A stretch of DNA of 64,000 nt. It comes from UTCHB3 sp964531325 (GTDB taxonomy: Bacteria > Bacteroidota > Ignavibacteria > Ignavibacteriales > Ignavibacteriaceae). The stretch is from positions 75,960-139,959 of the forward strand of contig CAZHCW010000012.1 in the NCBI GenBank assembly GCA_964531325.1, read 5' to 3'. The notes beneath the pieces were generated by a model that made no database searches, was not told the origin of the DNA, and was given only the letters and a program-made list of their open reading frames with translations. Every line of letters begins with the position of its first letter. Within the stretch, counting starts at the first letter, position 1. The position numbers and the translations under genes were made by a program. This document shows, one piece after another, positions 7,733-18,400 of this stretch.

Positions 7733-10081
7733 ATGCGCAAATATTACAATTTTATTTGTCTTACAGTGATGTTAACATCTACTGTTTTATTCCCTCAGAC
7801 GAGCGTACAGAACATAGTAAATCAGGTGAATCAGGACACACTGATGAAGTTTGTAAAAGAACTTTCAGGTGTTCTCCCTGTAACTATCAGTGGTCAACCA
7901 TACACAATAGTATCAAGACATAAAAATAACCCATCAAACGACAAAGCTGCCGAATATATTCAGCAAACACTCCAGAGATATGGGATAACTACCACACTTC
8001 AGAGTTTCAGCACAACAGGAAAAAATGTTGTTGGAGTAAAGACCGGCACACAATATCCAAATAAGAAATATATCATTTGTGCTCATTTTGATGACATGCC
8101 AACGGGATCTACTGCACCCGGAGCAGATGATAATGGAAGTGGAACGGCGGCTGTGATGGAAGCAGCAAGAATTCTTTCTCAGTACAATTTCCCATTTACC
8201 ATAGTTTTTGCTCTATGGGATGAGGAAGAACAAGGCCTCATTGGATCTGCATATTATGCAAACCAGGCATCTGCTGCCGGAGATTCAATTCTTGGTGTTG
8301 TAAACATGGATATGATAGCCTACGATGCAAATAACGATAATAAGGCAAATCTTCATGTAAGGGCAACCGCACAGTCGATGGACCTTTACAATAAAATGGT
8401 TGAGCTAAATTTATCGTTAGGAATTGGAATCGTAACAGTTCAAAAAACACCCGGATCAACTGCAAGTGATCATGCTTCATTTTGGAGTAAAGGTTACAGT
8501 GCAATCCTGTTGATTGAAGATGATGACAATGATTTTAATGCCTACTACCACACGGTAAACGACAAATTGGACTATTTTAATCAGCCATATTTCCTTAAAA
8601 TGTCAAAATTGGCGATTGGAACTTTTGCCAATTTTGCTCTAAATTTGAATTTAAAGATTGTTCACACCCCTGTTCCAACGGCTGCTTATGCTGCACCGAT
8701 TATTGCTGCTGCAGACCTTCAGACAGGGCTTGATGTAGGTTCAGGAGTTGCTGCTCCACGCCTGTATTACAGAACCTCCACGGGAGGTGGAACATATTCC
8801 CAGTTTTCTGCTGTGACCGGAACCCCGGCAGGCAGATCCGGAGGACTCTATAATTTCGAAATTCCTCAGCAGGCCATGGGAACAGCAGTAGAGTATTATA
8901 TTGCTGCTCAAGATGTTTCAGGAAGTATTGTTGTAACCTCCCCGATGGGTGGATCAGGAGTTAATCCTCCCGGGTCAACACCTCCTCCGTCGTTCCATCG
9001 CTTTTATGTTGCACAAACTGATGTTGTAATGTTGGATAATGCAAATTCGACAAATGACTGGACAATTTCGAGTAACTGGGGATTGAGCACTACAAAGTCG
9101 GTCTCTCCACCAACATCGTTTTCAGAATCTCCTGCGGGACAATATGGAAACAACATTACAGCAACCATGTCTAAAACAACTGCAGTTGAACTGGGAACAG
9201 CTCTGGGTGCGGGTTTGAGTTATTCTGCTCAATGGGACCTTGAATCCGGATGGGATTATGTTCAGGTTTTGATTTCCACCAATAACGGAACCTCCTGGGC
9301 TCCACTTAGAGCTCCGGGCATGATTCTTGGGTCAGGTAGTTTTCAACCAAATGGTCAGCCATTATATAATGGAACTCAGAGCACCTGGGTGAATGAAGTC
9401 GTTGATCTTTCTGCATACACGGGTCAGAATGTAATGTTGAGATTCCTTTTCAAGTCGGATGGTTCACAAACCAGAGATGGATTTTATGTAGATGATATTC
9501 AGATATTCAAATACACCTCAGTGCCTGTTGAGTTGATGTCATTTAGTGCTACAGCAAATAATGATCAGGTAAATCTTGAATGGACTACAGCAACAGAAAC
9601 CAATAACTACGGTTTTGATGTTGAAAAGATGAACAGCTCGGGAGAATTTAATTCGATCGGATTTGTAAAAGGAGCCGGAAACTCAATTTCACAAATGGCG
9701 TATTCATTCACAGATAAAAATCCCGGATCAGGTGTTTTATCCTACAGGTTAAAACAAACTGATTATGACGGAACTTCAACCATTTACAATGTGGTAGAAG
9801 TGGATGTTAATCCTGTGTTTAATTATTCGCTTGATCAAAACTATCCAAATCCATTTAATCCTGTTTCAATTCTTCAATTTTCGATAGCTGATGCAGGTGC
9901 TGTTCTACTTGAGCTTTTTGATGTTCAAGGTACAAAGATTAAAACTTTGATGAACGAAACCAAACCGGCCGGCAGACATTCTTATCTGATCAACGGTTCA
10001 GGGCTTTCTTCAGGAACTTATCTTGTGAGACTGACAGCGGGTAATTTTTCTGCAACAAGGAAGATTATTCTTCTTAAGTAG
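7733..10081 (+). CDS. Secreted M28 family zinc peptidase with T9SS sorting tail
   Basis: A 782-residue exported protein: signal peptide at 1-22, M28 aminopeptidase domain to about residue 300, C-terminal beta-sandwich region, then a sorting domain. The di-zinc residues are visible: HFDD near 118, GADDNGSG near 133, WDEEEQG near 162 (general base Glu and ligand), NMDMIAYD near 192 and YYHTVND near 273. The last ~80 residues start DQNYPNPFNP and end SATRKIILLK, the T9SS type A sorting signal, so the enzyme should be exported across both membranes and released or attached at the surface. It likely removes N-terminal residues from peptides for nutrition. It is monocistronic with its own terminator. 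Confidence 0.92.
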   Translation: MRKYYNFICLTVMLTSTVLFPQTSVQNIVNQVNQDTLMKFVKELSGVLPVTISGQPYTIVSRHKNNPSNDKAAEYIQQTLQRYGITTTLQSFSTTGKNVVGVKTGTQYPNKKYIICAHFDDMPTGSTAPGADDNGSGTAAVMEAARILSQYNFPFTIVFALWDEEEQGLIGSAYYANQASAAGDSILGVVNMDMIAYDANNDNKANLHVRATAQSMDLYNKMVELNLSLGIGIVTVQKTPGSTASDHASFWSKGYSAILLIEDDDNDFNAYYHTVNDKLDYFNQPYFLKMSKLAIGTFANFALNLNLKIVHTPVPTAAYAAPIIAAADLQTGLDVGSGVAAPRLYYRTSTGGGTYSQFSAVTGTPAGRSGGLYNFEIPQQAMGTAVEYYIAAQDVSGSIVVTSPMGGSGVNPPGSTPPPSFHRFYVAQTDVVMLDNANSTNDWTISSNWGLSTTKSVSPPTSFSESPAGQYGNNITATMSKTTAVELGTALGAGLSYSAQWDLESGWDYVQVLISTNNGTSWAPLRAPGMILGSGSFQPNGQPLYNGTQSTWVNEVVDLSAYTGQNVMLRFLFKSDGSQTRDGFYVDDIQIFKYTSVPVELMSFSATANNDQVNLEWTTATETNNYGFDVEKMNSSGEFNSIGFVKGAGNSISQMAYSFTDKNPGSGVLSYRLKQTDYDGTSTIYNVVEVDVNPVFNYSLDQNYPNPFNPVSILQFSIADAGAVLLELFDVQGTKIKTLMNETKPAGRHSYLINGSGLSSGTYLVRLTAGNFSATRKIILLK

Positions 10082-10103
10082 ATCAGGAACGATTTAAAAT
10101 GAG

Positions 10104-10133
10104 AAAGGCTGCCGGGGAGGCAGCCTTTTTTTT
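10104..10133 (+). terminator. Rho-independent terminator after M28 peptidase
   Basis: A 10-bp stem AAAGGCTGCC / GGCAGCCTTT with a 5-base loop is followed by a run of T. The core stem is the same as in the uvrA terminator. Confidence 0.92.
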
Positions 10134-10293
10134 GTATCTTGCGATACATAACCATCATCGGGTACTCATCATCATCAAACTTTTTAGCAGTAAATCAAAA
10201 TCGCAAAGATTTGATAGTTATACTCTTCTGAGCCATTATTGGTTATAGAATAAGTTGTGTATATCATAAAAAATATCTTTGCTTTCATTCTGC

Positions 10294-10653
10294 TTATTCT
10301 CCATTGGCAGCCAGTTGCTTAAATCTGTTTAGTAACTCAATTCTAAATTTGTTAAGTTCCTCTTCGCTGTAAGCTGCGTTCTGATTTCTATTTTTGTCAA
10401 CTTCAAGTTGACGATCCACCGGAGCGGTAAATAATTTATCAATAAATTCAAGTAGTCTGATTCCACATGTGTTAATTTTGGCAGCCATCTCAGTTACATT
10501 ATTAACACTTTTTTCTTCCATCAACAGTTCGGAAAATCCGAGTATCCCAATCAATGGTGTGCGAAGTTCATGGCAGAGGTCGCTATTAAGACTGCTGAGC
10601 TGTGATTGTTTATCTAAACACCCGGGTTTTTCATCAGAATTATAAACCGTCAT
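10294..10653 (-). CDS. Stand-alone HisKA phosphoacceptor domain protein
   Basis: Only 119 residues. It contains the dimerisation/phosphoacceptor helix of a histidine kinase (SDLCHELRTPLIGILGFSELL, candidate His28), then a Glu/Lys/Asn-rich tail. There is no HATPase_c domain (no N, G1 or G2 box) and no membrane segment. The frame ends normally, and 10154-10293 does not encode the missing domain, so this may be a real short protein rather than a fresh frameshift. It could act as a phosphotransfer or dimerisation partner for a full kinase, or be the remnant of one. It is followed in the transcript direction by no close gene; upstream lies a lone receiver. Confidence 0.65.
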   Translation of the reverse strand: MTVYNSDEKPGCLDKQSQLSSLNSDLCHELRTPLIGILGFSELLMEEKSVNNVTEMAAKINTCGIRLLEFIDKLFTAPVDRQLEVDKNRNQNAAYSEEELNKFRIELLNRFKQLAANGE

Positions 10654-10763
10654 TGCATACTCCTAAAATTCTCATATGCAATTTATTCATTCCTACAACC
10701 GCAGATTATAGTAATTTATTGATTTTTAAGTAGAATATAAATTATGATCGTGTCGTAACAGTT

Positions 10764-11132
10764 CTACATAAAGGCAAAATTATTTTTTGCCAACCCGATC
10801 AGCAAGTCAAATTCTTCTGTTTTATCAAAAAAATATGATGCACCGAGCGACAATGCTCTTTCCCTGAATTTCTTAAGTCCAAAATTGGAGAGGACAATAA
10901 TCATCGGTTTGGGCTCCAACTGTGAAGCTTTCTCGATAATCTCAAAACCACTTCCATCAGGCAGTCTCAGATCAACGATCAAAACCGACGGAACTTCCGT
11001 TTCGAGGCAGTCCAAAGCTTCATTACAAGAGGCTGCTTGCCGAAAAGTGTTAAGTGCCGACTCCTGAACGAGCAATCTAAGGATATTGTGCCTCACATTC
11101 TCAGCATCATCAACAATTAGAATATTCATCAA
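10764..11132 (-). CDS. Single-domain response regulator (CheY-like receiver)
   Basis: A 122-residue receiver with no output domain. The acidic pocket is VDD (8-9), the phosphoacceptor is Asp54 in IVDLRLPDGSG, the switch Ser82 lies in VLSNFG and the conserved Lys104 in FDKTEEF. Such proteins act by protein contact or as phosphate relays. It lies between the lone HisKA protein and the NarL-type regulator on the same strand with ~100-base gaps, so the three may be expressed together and the receiver could pair with either kinase. Confidence 0.88.
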   Translation of the reverse strand: MMNILIVDDAENVRHNILRLLVQESALNTFRQAASCNEALDCLETEVPSVLIVDLRLPDGSGFEIIEKASQLEPKPMIIVLSNFGLKKFRERALSLGASYFFDKTEEFDLLIGLAKNNFAFM

Positions 11133-11229
11133 TATTTCACTTAAATAAACTGTTCAAAATTAAACAGAAAGAATAGATGGAGATATAGGAATTTCTTGAT
11201 AATAGTTGTAAGAATATTACGACAGCGGG

Positions 11230-11862
11230 TCAGTCAATCAGGTGGTTCTCGAGGACATAGAGAATAAGTTCAGCATTATTGGAGAGTTTCAGTTTATCAA
11301 GTATCCTGCTTCTATATGTTCCGACAGTGCTTACACTTATATTGAGTTCTTCACCAATTTCAGTTAGTGCTTTACCCTGAGCAATATATCTGAGGATTTC
11401 GAACTCACGATCAGAGAGTATTTCGTGTGGAAGTTTGTTTTTTGCCAGTTCGAGACCGCCGGCAAGCTTTTCGGCAAGGCTCTCGCTAAGATATCTCCTG
11501 CCCGAAGCAATTTTTTTGATGGCGAGGATAATATCGTCACCGGCGCTTTCTTTTGTAAGGTAACCATAAGCCCCGGCTTTCAGCGACCGAATTGCAAACC
11601 TCTCTTCCGGGTGCATACTCAAAATAAGTACTTTCGCAGAAGGATCCATCGCCTTCACTTCCTTAAGAATCTCCAAACCACTTTTTTGTGGCAGAGTAAT
11701 GTCGAGGATTAAAATGTCATAATCTCCATCTTTCGTGGCTCTTAATATCTCAACCGGATCGGCAGATTCGCCAATCACTCTAATGTCGGGTTCTATATTA
11801 ATTAGCCGCTTTAGTCCTTCTCTTATCAGGATATGGTCGTCGGCAAGAAAAATTTTGATCAT
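11230..11862 (-). CDS. NarL/FixJ family response regulator
   Basis: 210 residues: N-terminal receiver (acidic pair ADD at 7-9, phosphoacceptor Asp54 in LILDITLPQ, Lys104 in YLTKESA) and C-terminal LuxR-type helix-turn-helix (LSDREFEILRYIAQGKALTE, then SVSTVGTYRSRILDKL). Phosphorylation should promote dimerisation and promoter binding. The gene lies 75 bases downstream of the HisKA_3 kinase at 11938-13956 on the same strand, the standard arrangement for a cognate NarXL/DegSU-like pair. Target genes cannot be read from the sequence. Confidence 0.93.
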   Translation of the reverse strand: MIKIFLADDHILIREGLKRLINIEPDIRVIGESADPVEILRATKDGDYDILILDITLPQKSGLEILKEVKAMDPSAKVLILSMHPEERFAIRSLKAGAYGYLTKESAGDDIILAIKKIASGRRYLSESLAEKLAGGLELAKNKLPHEILSDREFEILRYIAQGKALTEIGEELNISVSTVGTYRSRILDKLKLSNNAELILYVLENHLID

Positions 11863-11937
11863 GTATTTATGGATTAAAGATTTTATAAGTTATTGAATCA
11901 AATATTAAACAATTTGACATTAAGAAACAATACAGAG

Positions 11938-13956
11938 TTATATTTTTTTTAATTTATCCACACTAATTGTAACTGTTGTGCCAGCGTTTTCAACTGAATT
12001 AACATTCAAATGTGCATTTATGAGTTTTGCCCTCTCTCTCATCCCAAGCAGCCCAAAAGAAGTTACTGGAGTATCTGCTTTTTGACTGAAGCCCACACCA
12101 TTGTCGGATACTGTTATGGTTAGCCCCGGATTATCAAAATTAATGATAATCTCTGCATTAGTTGCTTTTGAGTGCCTGTTTATGTTCGTAACTGTCTCCT
12201 GAACAATTCTGAAAAGAGCCGTGGCTACTACTTTATCAATTTCAAGGTCTTCCACATTTTTTTCCACTTGATATTTAACCGTACTTTTCCCGGAACTGTC
12301 ATCAACAAGCCATTCGATGGCAGCTACGAGCCCAAGATGGTCAAGAACTTCAGGTCTCAACTCGGTGATTATCCTGCGAATCCTTTTTACTGTATCATCA
12401 ATCTGTTTTCCCATTGCAGCCATCTCATCAAGAATGAAGTTGGGATCTACTTTTCCCTCGTTCGAATTGATCGAATTTCGGATCATAGCGAGATTCATTT
12501 TAAGAGAGGTGAGAGCTTGCCCCAGTTCATCATGTATTTCTCTGGCAATTGCCTCCCTTTCATTTTCAGTAACCACCTGAAGATGGAGGTTCAGACTCTC
12601 AAGTTGTTTGTTTGTAAGATGTAGTGCTTCTTTTAATTTTATTTCTTCTGTTATATCAGAAAAGAAAATGGCAATACCGTTATGAACCGGAAAAAACTTG
12701 TTTTGGAAATGGACATCCCATTCTTTAATATGGTCCACACTATTAATTGGATTTTTTAGTCGTCTTACTTCAGCAAAATTTTGATAGAAGGATGAGTTTG
12801 TCAGATCAGGGATAAAATCTGAAGCTTTTGCACCAATAAAAGTTTCCCTGCTTTTTCCAAACAACGAAATAGCTTTGGTATTTGCGGCAATTACCTTCAT
12901 ATCCTCGTCAAAAACAATAAAACCATCTGACATACCTTCTCTTATACTTTCAAGAAAAGCTTCAGATTCAGCAATTTTGCCAATATATTTTGATTCCCGG
13001 CTTTTAACCACCAAAACACCACCAAGAGAGGAGATGGCAATCGTGATTATGATAATAATCGTGAGCAAGATGAAGATGGGAGTTAGTGGTTCTTCAACTT
13101 TGTTGAGAGAGACACTTGTATAAATAAAAAGGTTGTACCCGTTTACTCTTGAAAGATATCCAATTTTTTTAGTCTTATCAAAACCTGTTCCGCTAAGTTT
13201 TCCGTCTTTTTTACTTGCAACCAGACTTAATATCTGTTCGGCAATAGTCCCCTCCGAATTTTTATCCCGTAAAAAAGGAACCCCGTTAGTATCAAGAATA
13301 AAAAAGAACTCTTCATCTTTTAGGAAGATAAGATTGATCTTATAATTGGATTTCCCGATTTGTTCACCCTGAACAATGGGTCTGATGTCTGATCGTATAT
13401 CTATTTTTTGATAGATGTATCCCATTTTAGTCTTATTTTTCAAATATACTGCCGTTAGTATAACAGGTGACGGGATTATAGCATCAAGTTCATCCTGAAT
13501 AAGTACCGGCTTATGTGATGTATCTGCAACAGATAAATAGTTGGAAGCGACAGGAACATCAATTTGCTGACCGGTGGTCAGGAGAGGTACACCATTAGTG
13601 TCGAGAAAAGCAATAGTGGTATAGTCGTGATTTATCCGCAACTGCTCAAAGAGTTCGGTAATTCGGTGCTTTTCTTCCTTGCTATTCAGAAACGAGTAGT
13701 TATTAAGGGGTTCGATCAAGACATTGTTGGTCGCAAGATAGGTTCCCTCGGCTTTCCTTTCATTTATCCAGTAGGCTACTCTGTTTGCCTTTTGAACGGT
13801 AAGGGTTTTTATCTCCTCATATCTTTCATTTACGAGGTTTTCCCTTGTCTGGTTGTAATAATAATAACTGGTGGCAACCACAGAGGCAATCAACAAAATA
13901 AATATGGAAATAAGTCCCGTCAGATGCTTTTTTGTTAATTGATTATTTTCCAGCAT
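11938..13956 (-). CDS. Membrane sensor histidine kinase (HisKA_3 type, Cache-like sensor, PAS)
   Basis: 672 residues. TM1 is at about 11-33, an extracytoplasmic Cache-like region runs from 40 to 290, and TM2 is at 293-317. A PAS domain covers about 330-440, then a short helix leads to the DHp motif AREIHDELGQ (His475), as in NarX/DegS/ComP kinases. The HATPase_c part shows VSDNGVGF and GLLGMRERA. It should sense an external ligand and phosphorylate the downstream NarL-type regulator. No receiver is fused. The ligand is unknown; the paired LDTNGVP motifs in the sensor region (119-125, 221-227) suggest two related halves, as in a double Cache fold. Confidence 0.92.
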   Translation of the reverse strand: MLENNQLTKKHLTGLISIFILLIASVVATSYYYYNQTRENLVNERYEEIKTLTVQKANRVAYWINERKAEGTYLATNNVLIEPLNNYSFLNSKEEKHRITELFEQLRINHDYTTIAFLDTNGVPLLTTGQQIDVPVASNYLSVADTSHKPVLIQDELDAIIPSPVILTAVYLKNKTKMGYIYQKIDIRSDIRPIVQGEQIGKSNYKINLIFLKDEEFFFILDTNGVPFLRDKNSEGTIAEQILSLVASKKDGKLSGTGFDKTKKIGYLSRVNGYNLFIYTSVSLNKVEEPLTPIFILLTIIIIITIAISSLGGVLVVKSRESKYIGKIAESEAFLESIREGMSDGFIVFDEDMKVIAANTKAISLFGKSRETFIGAKASDFIPDLTNSSFYQNFAEVRRLKNPINSVDHIKEWDVHFQNKFFPVHNGIAIFFSDITEEIKLKEALHLTNKQLESLNLHLQVVTENEREAIAREIHDELGQALTSLKMNLAMIRNSINSNEGKVDPNFILDEMAAMGKQIDDTVKRIRRIITELRPEVLDHLGLVAAIEWLVDDSSGKSTVKYQVEKNVEDLEIDKVVATALFRIVQETVTNINRHSKATNAEIIINFDNPGLTITVSDNGVGFSQKADTPVTSFGLLGMRERAKLINAHLNVNSVENAGTTVTISVDKLKKI

Positions 13957-14114
13957 AATTGATTACTCAGCTTAACGATTATTAAAGAAACTGAAAGTGA
14001 ATTTACACAAAAAACTTTAATTTTGGATGCAGAAGGGAGTGGTTTTTGAAAAAGTGACTATTGTAATCGGGCCTGTATAATCTCATCTACCGAATTCTTA
14101 AATTGTTTTAGTGA

Positions 14115-14423
14115 ATTTTTTGTTTCTACATTCCCGGAACGGGCGAGTGTCCACCGTTCGATGCACCCCGGTATAATTATGAATACCACAGGACAGTGGA
14201 GGTAGAACCTGGTAAAACCGGAAATGTCCATTTTTTATCAAGAAATGAAGTAAATCTGCTGGGTTACCATGTTTCTCAGTGTCTCTGTTTTAAAGAGGAT
14301 ATCGCAGAATCACCTGTTTATGAAAATGGCGAGATTACGGTTCCTGAAGCGATTGGTTGGGGGGTGAAGGGGAAGAGGATAAAAAAAAGCCTTGCAAAGG
14401 TTAATTTACAAGGCTTAAAATGA
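14115..14423 (+). pseudogene. Open fragment of unknown protein, possibly a gene remnant
   Basis: A frame of about 100 codons stays open from after a TGA at 14112 to a TGA at 14421. The first usable start is GTG at 14196. The peptide (IPGTGECPPFDAP near the start, then EYHRTVEVEPGKTGNVHF) has a protein-like composition, but I do not recognise a family. It has no ribosome binding site and its last 12 codons run through the tRNA-Thr terminator. It may be a decayed gene or chance. Otherwise 13957-14424 holds only the promoter region of the sensor kinase. Confidence 0.3.
14381..14416 (-). terminator. Rho-independent terminator of tRNA-Thr
   Basis: Read on the minus strand: AAGCCTTG, 14-base loop, CAAGGCTT, then a run of T (the A-run at 14381-14388). 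It starts 8 bases past the tRNA 3' end. Confidence 0.9.
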
Positions 14424-14424
14424 G

Positions 14425-14497
14425 AGCTGGTGAAGGGATTTGAACCCCCGACCGGCTGATTACAAATCAGCTGCTCTACCAGCTGAGCTACACCAGC
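14425..14497 (-). tRNA. tRNA-Thr (anticodon UGU)
   Basis: A complete cloverleaf on the minus strand: acceptor GCTGGTG/CACCAGC, D-stem GCTC/GAGC, anticodon stem GCTGA/TCAGC with loop TTTGTAA (anticodon TGT), T-loop TTCAAAT, discriminator T. CCA is not encoded. Confidence 0.95.
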
Positions 14498-14582
14498 AAT
14501 CAAAATAATTAGATTCCAAATATAAGGGTTCTGCAATTATTATGCAAGAACCCGGTGAAAAAAAATCGAATTTTAATAAATT

Positions 14583-15197
14583 TTATTTCGAAAAAGTTGC
14601 ATCCACAATTTTTATTTCACTTGGATAGGAGATATTTCCCAGAGTTGTTGAGACTACAGGTCTTGCATAAAGCTGAACATTGCTCGAACCGCTTCCCACT
14701 CCACTTACTTGCATAGCAAGATTTAAGAGACTTTCGTATCCCTGATCTTTGATCACTTTGGCGAGATCAATACTTAAATTTATCGGGATATTTTCAACTT
14801 CTCCGGTGCCGGGGATGGAGACTGCATTTGCAAGATTCCCTTGAATTAACTCCCTGCTGTCAACCACAAGTCTGAATGGCAGGGAAGTTAACTGTGCATC
14901 AGTTCTCTGATATCCACCTGTTCCATCATTTGGATTTAAGGCTGCAAGATTAAGTGTGAATGTCAGTGGTAGAGACCCTTGAAAGAAGGATTGCGTAATT
15001 TGCGCAATTTCAAAAACATTCAGGTCTGAAATGTTCCTTTTACCCAGAATTTGAACGCCTGCAACAGAAATTGAAGTTACTCCCTGGAGTTTAAACTGCA
15101 AACGGGAGAGATTAAGAAAGCTTTGTACAATACCACAACCGGCAAAAAACAGTGTGAAACTTACAATAGAAATCATGTACAGTCTTTTTGATGTCAT
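14583..15197 (-). CDS. LEA2-like (water-stress/hypersensitive-response type) lipoprotein
   Basis: 204 residues with a lipoprotein signal ending LFFAGCG (Cys at about 21). The mature part has the look of LEA type 2 beta-sandwich proteins found in many Bacteroidota: alternating strands with a central NLAALNPNDGTGGYQRTDAQ segment and an even Val/Leu pattern with few charges. These are usually periplasmic lipoproteins of unknown role. The LEA2 call comes from the pattern only. It is a single gene between tRNA-Thr and the divergent amylase. Confidence 0.6.
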   Translation of the reverse strand: MTSKRLYMISIVSFTLFFAGCGIVQSFLNLSRLQFKLQGVTSISVAGVQILGKRNISDLNVFEIAQITQSFFQGSLPLTFTLNLAALNPNDGTGGYQRTDAQLTSLPFRLVVDSRELIQGNLANAVSIPGTGEVENIPINLSIDLAKVIKDQGYESLLNLAMQVSGVGSGSSNVQLYARPVVSTTLGNISYPSEIKIVDATFSK

Positions 15198-15405
15198 ATT
15201 TATTTCCTCATCAGGTTATTATTCAAAAATTGAAAAATTTAATAACTTAAAGTAAAGATAATTTACACACTCATCTGTGACATTAAAAAAATATTCTTTA
15301 CCCTGAAATATTTTATAAATTTATATTTTCATTTTAATTAAATTTTCGATTAAGTTTTTTATAATCTGAGAACATTCGTTTTCACCAATTTCTCCGGACC
15401 ATGAA

Positions 15406-18400
15406 ATGAAGTTTGTTCCTAAATTTTTCCTTTTCGCAATTTTATTAACTCCTGTATTCGTAAATGCGCAGGATAAAAACCTGTTGTTAAATTCGCCCAA
15501 ATCGGATGTTTTTATGCAGGGTTTTTATTGGAATTCACCTCCGGGAGGGATCTGGTGGGATTCATTAAAAGCTCTGTCAACAAGACTTGCATCTGCAGGA
15601 TTCAGCGCCATTTGGTTTCCATCTTCTTCAAAAGGAGCGGGTGGTGGTTTTTCGATGGGTTACGATCCTTATGATCATTACGATTTTGGCGACTACAATC
15701 AAAAGGGGAGCAGAGAAACAAGATTTGGAAGTAAAACAGAACTCAAGGGGGCAATAGATGCATTTCATGATGTCGGGATGCAAGTTTTTGCAGATGCAGT
15801 TGTAAGACATATGATGGGAGGGGAGCAGAAAGTGCCTTACGAATGTCGCCCACTGTATAATGGCAACTACATTGTTCCTGATTCGGCTTATATGTTGTTT
15901 CAATATCCTTCGGGATCCGGAAGATTTAAAAAAACTGCTGCGTCCTTTTATCCTAATTCGGGTAATTGCTGGGTTGATCCTCTATTTGTGCAAACCGACC
16001 CGATATTCAGATTTGGAGAGTGGCTCGACCATAACAAACAGGATGTTAAAGACAGTCTGATAGCCTGGGGAAATTATCTTCGTAATGAGCTTGGTTATGA
16101 CGGTTTTCGTCTTGATGCGGTAAAATCGATAAATCCCGCATTTATGGCGCAATGGCTAAACGGTTCAAATCCGGGTGGATATGCAGTAGCTGAATTATGG
16201 GGAAGTACTTCTGAAATAGGAAACTGGCTTCAAGTTGCCAAATATCAAAACGGTGCTAATGTGGCGATGTTCGATTTTCCACTTAGATACCATCTCAGGG
16301 ACATGTGTAACACAACCAACGGTGGTTTTAACATGAACAACCTTGATGGTGCAGGACTTGTAAATGCAGGTTTTTCGGGTTTTGATGTTTCCACATTTCT
16401 TGAGAATCACGATTTTGACAGACAAGGTTGGGATGGTACCATCGACACCGGGCATGATCCTGTAATCTACAATAAGGATCTGGGTTACGCATATATAATC
16501 TTCTCGGAAGGAAGGCCTTCAGTCTTTTTTAAAGATTACATCGATTTTGGATTAAGTGGCAAGATTGATACACTTATTTGGATTCGGCAAAATTTCCTTG
16601 GTGGAGGGACCACAAAAAGAGGGGGTCTGAACCCATATTATATCCGTCAGGATGGAAATACAAATCAGGCAGATCTTTCAAATGATATTTATGTTGCCAA
16701 AAGAAACGGGTATGGAGAACAACCCGGTGGATATATAGTGATGAATGACAACCCAACCCAATGGATTGATGTTTGGGTTGATACAGACAAACCGGTCGGA
16801 ACATGGTATAAAGATTTTACAGGGCATGATGTTAACAAACAAGTTGTTGGCGGTATTGGTGGAAATCCACCAAACAGGATCAAACTTTGGGCCCCACCAA
16901 GGAGTTATACTATTTACATCCCTGACACCACAAGAAATATCAACAACTATCCTGTATTGCTTTCAGTTGATGATCAGATTGGATATACAAACTCTGAATT
17001 TAAGCTGCAACTTTCCGCTTCAGATGTAAATGACACTGGGTTAACATATTCTCTGCAGGCGAATCCCGGTTGGTTGAGTGTTAATAATAAGGGGTTGTTA
17101 AGTGGTACTCCAACTTTCGCAGATACAGGTCGCACAAACATTATTGTTAGTGTATCAGATCCCCGAGGATTATCTGTAAAAGATACCTTTGCACTTTCGA
17201 TTTTCAGAAACCTTCCACCTGTGCTTTCGACAATTCCGGATACTACAATAAAAGCAACAGTAAGGTATGAATATCAACCGTCAGCTTCCGATCCTGACAG
17301 TGATTCATTAAGGTACTTTTTTGCTCAGGCTCCAAATTTCCTGAATGTGGATGGAATTACGGGCAAAATAGTTGGGAATCCCGCAATTTCTGACACCGGC
17401 AACTATGCTGTTCAGTTGAGAGTGACAGATGGGAAAGGTGCTTTTGGTGCCGCAAATTATAACCTGATCGTAAAAGCGAATCTTGATACAGTAATTGCCA
17501 CTTATGGTAAACCACTTGTTGACGGGAATATCATAAAGGGTTTGGATGACTGGCGACCCGAATGGTTGCTTGTCGCTGATTCAGACACTGACAGCTACTG
17601 GAGTCCCGTTGATACAATGAACAATGAGTTACTTGGAGTTTATTCAACCTGGGATGCCGACTCACTCTATCTTGGTATCGACTATAAATTGTTCGACACC
17701 TACAACACTATGATGGTATATATTGATGCAGGATTGCCCGGTGGAGAGACCAACTTTAACAGTCAACAAGGTTATTATGGTGATTATGCAAAAAACTTCA
17801 GATTCCGTCCTCAAGATGCGATCGACTTTTTTATACCGGCATACCACATCACAAAACCGGGAATGTATAAAGTAGTTGACAGTACAAGTGTGGATATGAC
17901 CACAAAGGTAAACGCTCAAAGAGGTGCCAATGCGATGGGAGCTGAAGTTGCCGTGGCATGGAACGACTTATATGAACTTGGAGTTGGGCAAATACCGGTT
18001 GGTGTAAAACTCAAAATTGTTGCACTTGTAGCAGGTGGTTTTAATTATGGTGCCGGTGATGCAGCTCCTGACAATCCTGATGTTGATGGGAATGCAGGTC
18101 CTGATTCTTTAATCAACCTCGCGATGATTGAACCTGACAAAAACGGGGACGGTTTCCCTGACCCCACTCTTTTTATTTCTGACATTCAGGAATCTGAAGA
18201 TAATTTATTACCAAAAGAGTTTTCACTTTCGCAGAATTTCCCAAATCCTTTTAATCCTTCAACAAGAATTCAATTTTCGTTGCCTGAAAGAAGTGTTGTG
18301 AAATTAAAAATTTATGATGTACTTGGCAGAGAACTTTTGGTACTCGTGGATGAAGAGCTTGTTCCGGGCCAATATTCTGTAAATGCTGAAATGTCACAAT

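Noticed and set aside
12172..12624. 150-codon plus-strand frame inside the sensor kinase
   Set aside because: Antisense to the HisKA/HATPase part, which is clearly the real gene.
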